Part shown: positions 43,248 to 50,571 of the stretch, one piece after another
Position numbering within the stretch: the stretch's first letter is position 1
Layout: the number at the start of each line of letters is the position of its first letter
Source: Acidobacteriota bacterium
Lineage (GTDB): Bacteria; Acidobacteriota; Terriglobia; Acidiferrales; UBA7541
Reading direction: 5' to 3'
Length of the DNA: 50,571 bases
Assembly: GCA_021832085.1 (NCBI GenBank)
Contig: JAKBLM010000026.1
Span: forward strand, 1-50,571
Position numbers and translations under genes: made by a program
The notes under the pieces: model-generated
Databases searched by the model: none
The model's input: only the letters and a program-made list of their open reading frames with translations
Told to the model about the DNA's origin: nothing

Positions 43248-44600
43248 CTATGCGGGGCCCGGAGAGGTTGGGCGACAGAGCGATTCGACAAACGACCGCA
43301 GACCGCCGGCCAGATAGAGTGAGCCGGTGATGAAGACGACATCGTTCGGGCCAGCCATGTCCAGGGCGCGCTTGACGGCTTGCTCAGGATCGGGAATCAC
43401 CTCGAATCCCCGTGCAAGGTGGCCGGTCATCGACGCCAGGGCCTGGGCAGAGATGGCACGGCTCTGGCGCGGAGCGGTGAGCAAGACCAAGTCGGCGCGG
43501 GGAAAGAGCAGTCCGGTGATTTCGTCGACGGCCTTATCGCGCATGGCGCCGTAGACGAGCAGGATGCGGCGGCCGTTGAAATGAGCATCCCAGAAGTCCA
43601 CCAACTCCCGGGCGCCGGCCGGATTGTGTGTTCCGTCCAGGTAAATGGGTGGCCGGTCACCGAAGCGTTCGAGACGAGCGGCCCAACGGACGCGGGCCAG
43701 GCCGCGCTCGATGGCCTCAGCGTTCACAGGGAAGCCGCGCCGGGCCAGCAGCCGCGCAGCCGCCAGGGCGGAGAGGGCGTTGCGGAGTTGGTAGCGCCCG
43801 GCGAGCGCCGGGGCCAGCTGGAACCTCTCGCCCGACTCGACGTGGATGGCCACAGCGCTATAGCGCCCGTCGCTATCCTTGACATTTTCGAGGTGGAAAT
43901 CCCGGTCGATCTCGATCACCGGAGCGCCCAATTCCGCCGCCCGCCGCTCGATCACCGTGCGCGCGCGGGGCCGGCCGACGGCCAGCACCACCGGCACCGC
44001 CGGCTTGATGATCGCGGCCTTTTCACCAGCGATCTGCTCGATCGAGTGGCCGAGATAATCCTCGTGGTCGAAATCGATCTGGGTGATGACGGAAACCTCG
44101 GGCACCACGATATTCGTAGCGTCGAGCCTTCCGCCCATTCCGACTTCGAGCACAGCAATCTCGACCGGCTGGCGGGCGAAAATCTCGAAGGCCATCGCGG
44201 TAAGGCATTCGAAATAGGTGGGGTGGGCGGCCAGTTCGCCGGAGGCGAGCAAATGCTCGATGATGTCGCGGACCACGGTGAAGCTGCGGGCGAATTCCGC
44301 ATCGCTCACCGGCCGGCCGCCGAGCGCGATGCGCTCGTTGATTCGTTCCAGATGGGGCGAGGTGTAGAGGCCGGTGGCGAGGCCGGCCTCGCGCAGAATC
44401 TGGTCGAGCATCGCCGCCGTCGAGCCCTTGCCGTTGGTGCCGGCGATGTGGGCCGAAGGAAACCTGTTCTGGGGCTCACCGAGATGGCGGGCGAGCTTGC
44501 GAATGTTTTCCAGGTCGAATTTCTGGACTCGCGCCTGCTGCGGGGAAGCCAGCTCTTTCCCGAGGGCCAGGAGGTACCGAACCGCTTCGTCGTAGGTCAT
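43248..44600 (-). CDS. folC: Folylpolyglutamate synthase/dihydrofolate synthase
   Basis: A 450-residue Mur-ligase-like protein: FDLENIRKLARHLG, the P-loop AGTNGKGSTAAM (~53-64), SPHLERINERI, EVGMGGRLDATN, QIDFDHEDYLG and LDGTHNPAG in the C-terminal domain. It adds glutamate to dihydropteroate and/or folate in the cytoplasm. It lies directly downstream of accD, the common accD-folC pairing. Confidence 0.93.
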   Translation of the reverse strand: MTYDEAVRYLLALGKELASPQQARVQKFDLENIRKLARHLGEPQNRFPSAHIAGTNGKGSTAAMLDQILREAGLATGLYTSPHLERINERIALGGRPVSDAEFARSFTVVRDIIEHLLASGELAAHPTYFECLTAMAFEIFARQPVEIAVLEVGMGGRLDATNIVVPEVSVITQIDFDHEDYLGHSIEQIAGEKAAIIKPAVPVVLAVGRPRARTVIERRAAELGAPVIEIDRDFHLENVKDSDGRYSAVAIHVESGERFQLAPALAGRYQLRNALSALAAARLLARRGFPVNAEAIERGLARVRWAARLERFGDRPPIYLDGTHNPAGARELVDFWDAHFNGRRILLVYGAMRDKAVDEITGLLFPRADLVLLTAPRQSRAISAQALASMTGHLARGFEVIPDPEQAVKRALDMAGPNDVVFITGSLYLAGGLRSFVESLCRPTSPGPA

Positions 44601-44643
44601 TCTCGTCCACTGTTTCTACGGGCGTTACACGCGGCCATCGGCG

Positions 44644-45495
44644 TCAGGACAGGAAGAAATCGAGCGCGTTCGCGATGTAGCTTTTGAGCTCGCGGCGGTG
44701 CACGATCGCGTCGAGGAAACCGTGCTCGATAAGGAATTCGGCCCGCTGAAACCCCTTGGGCAGTTTCTGCCGGATGGTCTGCTCGATCACGCGGGGACCG
44801 GCAAAGCCGATCAGCGCGCCCGGCTCGGCGATGTTCAGGTCGCCCAGCAGCGCGTAGCTGGCGGTGACGCCGCCGGTGGTGGGATCAGTGAGCACGGAAA
44901 TAAAGGGCACTCCGCACTCGTCGAGCCGGGCCGCCGCCGCCGAGACCTTGGCCAGCTGCATCAGACTGATTACCCCTTCCATCATTCGCGCTCCGCCTGA
45001 ACAGGAAACGATCACGAGCGGAATTTTCTTCTCCGCCGCCAGTTCCATCGCACGGGTCACTTTCTCGCCGACCACCGCTCCCATCGAGCCGCCGATGAAA
45101 GCGAACTCCATCGAACAGCAAACGATCGACCGGCCATTGAGCCTTCCCTCGACGGTGAGAATTGCATCGGACATGCCGAGCTTTTCCTGGGCGTCGCGGA
45201 GCCGCTGGGTATAAGGGCGCGTGTCGACAAAGCCGAGAGGATCACTGGAGGCCAGCTCGCTGTCGTGCTCGACCCAGCCGCCCTCGTCGAAGAGCAGTTC
45301 GAGGCGTTTCGGGGCGGAGAGGCGGAAATGGTGCTCGCACTTGGGGCAGACCTGATTGTTCTGCTCGAGATCCTTTTTCCAGATGGTGGCGCGGCAGCCG
45401 TCGCACTTGACCCAGAGCCCCTCGGTGCGGACTCGGCGCTCCTCTTCCGGGGGAGTTTCGATCGCCTTGCGCTCGCGTTGGAACCAGGTGCTCAT
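44644..45495 (-). CDS. accD: Acetyl-CoA carboxylase carboxyltransferase beta subunit
   Basis: A 283-residue protein with the N-terminal zinc ribbon (VKCDGCRATIW, CPKCEHHFRL). The crotonase-like body carries the family motifs EFAFIGGSMGAVVGEK, SCSGGARMMEGVISLMQ and ALIGFAGPRVIEQTIRQKLP. It forms with AccA the carboxyltransferase making malonyl-CoA for fatty acid synthesis. Starts 3 bp after the cobO stop. Confidence 0.95.
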   Translation of the reverse strand: MSTWFQRERKAIETPPEEERRVRTEGLWVKCDGCRATIWKKDLEQNNQVCPKCEHHFRLSAPKRLELLFDEGGWVEHDSELASSDPLGFVDTRPYTQRLRDAQEKLGMSDAILTVEGRLNGRSIVCCSMEFAFIGGSMGAVVGEKVTRAMELAAEKKIPLVIVSCSGGARMMEGVISLMQLAKVSAAAARLDECGVPFISVLTDPTTGGVTASYALLGDLNIAEPGALIGFAGPRVIEQTIRQKLPKGFQRAEFLIEHGFLDAIVHRRELKSYIANALDFFLS

Positions 45496-45498
45496 TGG

Positions 45499-46035
45499 CT
45501 AATAGTCTATCCCGCGTTGGGCCAGGATGCCCTTCGTGTAGGGGTGCTTCACCTCGCGCATCTCAGTCACCAGGTCGGCTTGCTCGACCAGCTTCGGATG
45601 GGCGTTGCGGCCGGTGCAGATCACGTGCACCTGCTCGGGCCGCCGGGCCAGCGCCTCGACCACCTCGGCCGGATCGAGCAGCTTATAACTGATCACGTAG
45701 TTGATCTCGTCGAGGATCACCAGATCGTAGCTGCCGCTCTCGATTTGCCGGAGGCCAAATTCCCACGCCTCGCGCACCATGCGCGCGTCTTCAGGATCAG
45801 TTTCCGCGCCGCCGATCTTGATGAAGCCGCGGCCCATCGGCAGGATCTGAAACTTGTCGTCGCCGAGCATCTTGGCGGCATCGAGTTCGCCGTAGTGCCA
45901 GGAGCCCTTGATGAACTGCACCATGAGCACCCGCAGGCCCTGGCCGACGGCGCGAAAGGCTGTGCCGAGGGCGCAGGTAGTCTTGCCCTTGCCCGGACCG
46001 GTGTAGACGATCAGCAATCCCTTTTGTTCGGCCAT
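45499..46035 (-). CDS. cobO: Cob(I)yrinic acid a,c-diamide adenosyltransferase
   Basis: 178 residues from the ATG at 46033-46035; the longer frame upstream has no family match. The P-loop YTGPGKGKTTCALGTA (~9-24), VQFIKGSW, YDLVILDEINYV and VICTGRNAHP are diagnostic of CobA/CobO-type ATP:corrinoid adenosyltransferases. It adenosylates cob(I)alamin intermediates; relevant here because propionyl-CoA carboxylation normally feeds a B12-dependent mutase. Confidence 0.92.
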   Translation of the reverse strand: MAEQKGLLIVYTGPGKGKTTCALGTAFRAVGQGLRVLMVQFIKGSWHYGELDAAKMLGDDKFQILPMGRGFIKIGGAETDPEDARMVREAWEFGLRQIESGSYDLVILDEINYVISYKLLDPAEVVEALARRPEQVHVICTGRNAHPKLVEQADLVTEMREVKHPYTKGILAQRGIDY

Positions 46036-46229
46036 TATTTCGCTTCCACCGGGTCTCGCAAAGTCAATGCGAAAAGTCCGGCCGAGGCAGGGTTGGCGCA
46101 AAGTCAGGAAAACCCTGCCCCTCGCCACCCTTGCGCGGGAAACGCCCCGGCAAGTCCTTCATAGTGAGCGTGGCCCCCGGCGAGGTCAAGCGACCGCATT
46201 GCCGCGCGACCCCTCCGCCGAAAGCGCGG

Positions 46230-46610
46230 TCAGCCGATCCCAAGCGCCTCGCGCAGCGTTTCGGCCAGCGCGGCCACCCGCGCCTGCGCCGTTTCCGACA
46301 TCGCCGCATCGCCGGCGGCGCCGGTCTCCCGCACCAGCAGCCACAAGCCGGGCCGATGCACGCGGCCTTCGTGACAGATGGCGCCGGTCAACTGCACGAT
46401 CTCGAGGGATTGGCCAGAAGCTTCGCGCTCGAAGACGGCGCGCGCTTCGTCGAGCAGATCCTTGAATCCCTGGGAAGCGAGCAACGGGTCGACGTCGCGC
46501 GGCGTCGGCTGTTCGATCTGCGGGAGATCGTAGTCGGGCAGCGGACGCAGGATGGGCAATTCGATCGAGGCGGTTGGCGCGTTCGCGTCGTGGCAGATGC
46601 GGATACTCAT
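46230..46610 (-). CDS. Hypothetical protein of 126 residues
   Basis: An acidic, probably soluble protein: ICHDANAPTASIELPILRPLPDYDLPQ, then a helical part with DLLDEARAVFEREASG and a C-terminal helix. No motif recognised. It sits between cobO and rlmH on the same strand, 25 bp after rlmH, so is co-transcribed with the ribosome-maturation genes. Confidence 0.6.
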   Translation of the reverse strand: MSIRICHDANAPTASIELPILRPLPDYDLPQIEQPTPRDVDPLLASQGFKDLLDEARAVFEREASGQSLEIVQLTGAICHEGRVHRPGLWLLVRETGAAGDAAMSETAQARVAALAETLREALGIG

Positions 46611-46635
46611 CCCAAGATTTGTACAACAAAAGCGG

Positions 46636-47061
46636 TTATTTCGGATAGGGGTGGCCGGCCAACAGGGCGAAGGCCCGGTACAGCTGCTCGGCCAGCACTG
46701 CCCTAGCCAGTTCGTGCGAGAGCGTCAGCCTGCCAAGCGAGAGCCGCTCGCGCGTCTGGTTGCGCCAGGATGGGGGAAAGCCTTCCGCGCCGCCGCAGAG
46801 GAAGAGAATCTCGCGCACGCCACGGTCGCGCAACTCCGCCAGCCACTTCGCGAATTCCTCCGAACCGAACTCCCGGCCTCCGGCGTCGAGCAGCACCCAG
46901 ACGGCCGTGGGCTCAGTTTTCAGACGGGCCAGTGCCTCGGCCTGGCGCAGTTCGCTGGCCTCCACCGGCGTGAAGTGGCGCAGCCGGGCGAGGTAGTCGT
47001 CGATCAGCGCCCGCAGCTCGTTCCGACGCGTTTTGCCCAGCATGACCAATCGAATTTTCAT
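46636..47061 (-). CDS. rlmH: 23S rRNA pseudouridine(1915)-N3-methyltransferase RlmH
   Basis: A 141-residue SPOUT protein. IRLVMLGKTRR at the start, YLARLRHFTPVE, WVLLDAGGREFGSEEFA, the SAM-binding loop FLCGGAEGFP and the knot region LSLGRLTLSHELARAVLAEQLYRA. It methylates helix 69 of the large-subunit rRNA. The loop has CGGAEG where most have GGAxG, a minor change. Confidence 0.93.
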   Translation of the reverse strand: MKIRLVMLGKTRRNELRALIDDYLARLRHFTPVEASELRQAEALARLKTEPTAVWVLLDAGGREFGSEEFAKWLAELRDRGVREILFLCGGAEGFPPSWRNQTRERLSLGRLTLSHELARAVLAEQLYRAFALLAGHPYPK

Positions 47062-47246
47062 GGGAGACTCCGGCCGCAGAAAAAGGGCAGGGAAGTTTCC
47101 GGGGCTGAAGCTTCAGTGTGCGACCCCGTCCCGATTGCGGCTCACGGCTGTTTCGGGACGGGCATCGCCGCGAGCTACAAGTCCCAGCCTTGCTCCCTGT
47201 GGCCTGCGGGCAGCGACCCACAGCTATCCATGGCCGTTGCCGGCGG
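47062..47246. other. Gap with hairpins between rsfS and rlmH
   Basis: Contains a REP-like GGGGCTGAAGC segment near 47100 and an inverted pair GTCCCGA/TCGGGAC enclosing ~25 bases (about 47129-47162), possibly an mRNA processing or termination structure. No gene. Confidence 0.4.
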
Positions 47247-47623
47247 TCAGCCGGTGGCGGCGTTCTCGCCGCCCGGCTCGGCCACCTCGATTTTCCGGGC
47301 GCTGCGCCAGAGGCGCTCGAGGTCGTAGTAAAGGCGCGCCTTTTCGCTAAAAATGTGCACCACGAATTCTCCGTAATCGAGCAGGACCCACTCGGCGGCG
47401 TCGTAACCCTCGCGATGGGCGAGCCGCGCGCCCAGCGCGTCCATGCGCCGGTTGATTTCGTCGGCGATGGCCTGGACCTGGGGCCGGCTCCAGCCGGTGC
47501 AAATCAGGAAGTAGCCGGTGAAGGTGCCCAGTTCGCGCAGGTCGAGGATCGCGATGGCCGCAGCCTTCTTGTCGAGCGCGGCCTGGGTGGCGGCGGACAG
47601 GAGCGGGCTGGGAAGTTCGGGAA

Positions 47624-47633
<10 letters not shown>
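47247..47633 (-). CDS. rsfS: Ribosomal silencing factor RsfS
   Basis: A 128-residue protein: KKAAAIAILDLRELGTFTGY, FLICTGWSRPQVQAIADEI, GYDAAEWVLLDYGEFVVHIF and YYDLERLW are the RsfS (Iojap/YbeB) core. It binds uL14 to block subunit joining. The start overlaps the nadD stop by 10 bp. Confidence 0.94.
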
Positions 47634-49743
<2,110 letters not shown>

Positions 49744-50022
49744 TCAGTGGGCCTTTGTCGATGCCTGATCGAGCGGGACGATGTTGATGAACTTGCCCAT
49801 GCGGCCTTTGTCCTCGAACTCGACCACGCCGGGGATGCAGGCGTATAGACTGTCGTCGCGGCCGCGGCCGACGTTCGCGCCGGCCTTGTAGCGCGTACCG
49901 CGTTGCCGCACGAGAATGCTGCCGCCCGAAACGACCTGGCCGCCAAAGCGCTTGACGCCGAGACGCTGCCCGATCGAGTCGCGTCCGTTGACCGAACTGC
50001 CGCCGCCTTTCTTGTGTGCCAT
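49744..50022 (-). CDS. rpmA: Ribosomal protein bL27
   Basis: A 92-residue protein: [46 protein letters not shown] and [12 protein letters not shown]. It begins directly with AHKKGG, without the cleaved Firmicutes-type extension. Its N-terminus reaches the peptidyl transferase centre. Confidence 0.96.
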   Translation of the reverse strand: MAHKKGGGSSVNGRDSIGQRLGVKRFGGQVVSGGSILVRQRGTRYKAGANVGRGRDDSLYACIPGVVEFEDKGRMGKFINIVPLDQASTKAH

Positions 50023-50066
50023 GGAATCCGCCTCAACTTTTGGGAAAGCGCCTGGCGCCCTCCCGG

Positions 50067-50375
50067 CTACAGCTTGATTTCGTTGATCTTCACCGCGGTG
50101 AAATTCTGCCGGTGGCCGCGGGTGATCTTGTACTGGCCGCCGCGCTTGTATTTGAAGACCAGAACCTTCTTGTTTCGGCCGTCGCCGACCACGGTGCCCT
50201 CGACGCGGGCGCTGGCCGCGGCCGCTCCGGCGACCATGCCGTCGTCGTTGCGGACCGCCAGCACGTCTTCAAACGTGACGGCCTCGCCCGCCGCCTGGTC
50301 GAGCGATTCGACCTCGATTGTGTCACCCGGGGAGACGCGATACTGCTTACCCCCGGTACGGATGATGGCGTACAT
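50067..50375 (-). CDS. rplU: Ribosomal protein bL21
   Basis: 102 residues from the ATG at 50373-50375 (GGAGG upstream): [20 protein letters not shown], then the [14 protein letters not shown] stretch and [11 protein letters not shown] at the end. First gene of the rplU-rpmA-obgE-nadD-rsfS-rlmH unit. Confidence 0.95.
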   Translation of the reverse strand: MYAIIRTGGKQYRVSPGDTIEVESLDQAAGEAVTFEDVLAVRNDDGMVAGAAAASARVEGTVVGDGRNKKVLVFKYKRGGQYKITRGHRQNFTAVKINEIKL

Positions 50376-50462
50376 GGAACCTCCGGAAGGAGTCAAAACC
50401 GGAATGAAAGATTATAGAGGCAGCCACGGGCCGCGGTCAAAGCGCCGTATCGCGCCGTCGAA

Positions 50463-50571
50463 AATGTTACCGAAGGGGGCAACATCGCGCCATTTAGGAT
50501 GTTACCCAACCCAAACGCGAAAAGGAGGCGACCAGGTTGGGCAAGCAAGGACGACGCGAGTACCTGCGAGC
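50463..50571 (+). mobile_element. Probable left end of an insertion element with transposase start
   Basis: Short motifs ATGTTACC occur twice (50464-50471, 50499-50506) with an inverted GGGGCAACAT between, like a transposon terminus. At 50537 a TTG codon with a strong AAAGGAGG eight bases upstream opens a frame beginning MGKQGRREYLRA, which resembles the N-terminus of integrase-core (rve) transposases with a REYL-x-A-I start. The window ends after 11 codons, so family and integrity cannot be judged. Confidence 0.45.

Overview
The window looks like a chromosomal segment of a GC-rich, Gram-negative bacterium, most probably an acidobacterium. This is inferred from the combination of hslUV, the rplU-rpmA-obgE-nadD-rsfS-rlmH cluster, folC/accD/cobO, a DUF1259 protein, short TGAA-loop REP-like hairpins and the HPERSE-type intergenic repeat. 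No rRNA gene is present to confirm it. Almost every gene is on the minus strand. The exceptions are a few accessory genes at the left end, rpmB plus a PpiC lipoprotein at 27.8-29.2 kb, and a transposase start at the right edge.

Region 1 (1-4.7 kb) is an accessory array. Four copies of a ~140 bp module all point the same way. Each is a conserved ~100 bp arm holding two ACGGACA repeats 10 bp apart. In three copies the arm is followed by the last 45 nt of a tRNA-Asn(GTT), from the anticodon loop to CCA. Between the modules sit single small cargo units: a RES-toxin/Xre-type antitoxin pair, a DUF1697 gene with a leaderless promoter, and a HicAB pair. To the left are a broken IS200-like transposase and the last ~100 codons of a type II restriction-methylase-like gene. 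This looks like tandem integration of small integrase-less cassettes into a tRNA-Asn gene whose intact copy lies off the left edge. Host backbone resumes at about 4686.

Region 2 (5.0-15.8 kb) carries a zinc-ribbon/HEAT protein, a TSUP transporter, an AAA ATPase and a group of three different bacterial dynamin-like GTPases, a HEAT-repeat protein and a calcineurin-type phosphoesterase. The three transcription units that contain the dynamins each start with a sigma70-type promoter (17 bp spacer). Each promoter runs straight into an RNA that I read as a crcB-type fluoride riboswitch: a P1 hairpin whose loop pairs with a downstream ACUCC, a P2 hairpin, and a (U/A)GAUGACUCCUG core. The third riboswitch also precedes a truncated MutS-like gene. 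A fluoride-controlled membrane-remodelling GTPase module is the most novel signal in the window.

Region 3 (15.8-18.6 kb) is scrambled. It has a 499 bp duplicate of part of the downstream SDR-type threonine-dehydrogenase gene, fused to a frameshifted IS1380-family transposase fragment, followed by a DUF1847 gene and the intact dehydrogenase.

Region 4 (19.0-26.9 kb) is a six-gene citrate/tricarboxylate operon: HD-like protein, MmgE/PrpD, aconitase family, isocitrate dehydrogenase family, a CitD-CitE fusion, CitF. Region 5 (27.8-36.9 kb) holds rpmB, a PpiC foldase, an acyl-CoA carboxylase set (carboxyltransferase, biotin carboxylase, DUF1259 protein, biotin carrier), a transaldolase-like protein lacking the Schiff-base lysine, membrane proteins and a fumarylacetoacetase-family hydrolase. 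Region 6 (36.9-50.4 kb) is housekeeping: FN3 lipoprotein, hslUV, SDR, C26 peptidase, folC, accD, cobO, rlmH, rsfS, nadD, obgE, rpmA, rplU. A new insertion element seems to begin at the right edge.

Starts were chosen by family length, Shine-Dalgarno sequence and gene overlap. All assignments were made by eye from the sequence, with no database search.
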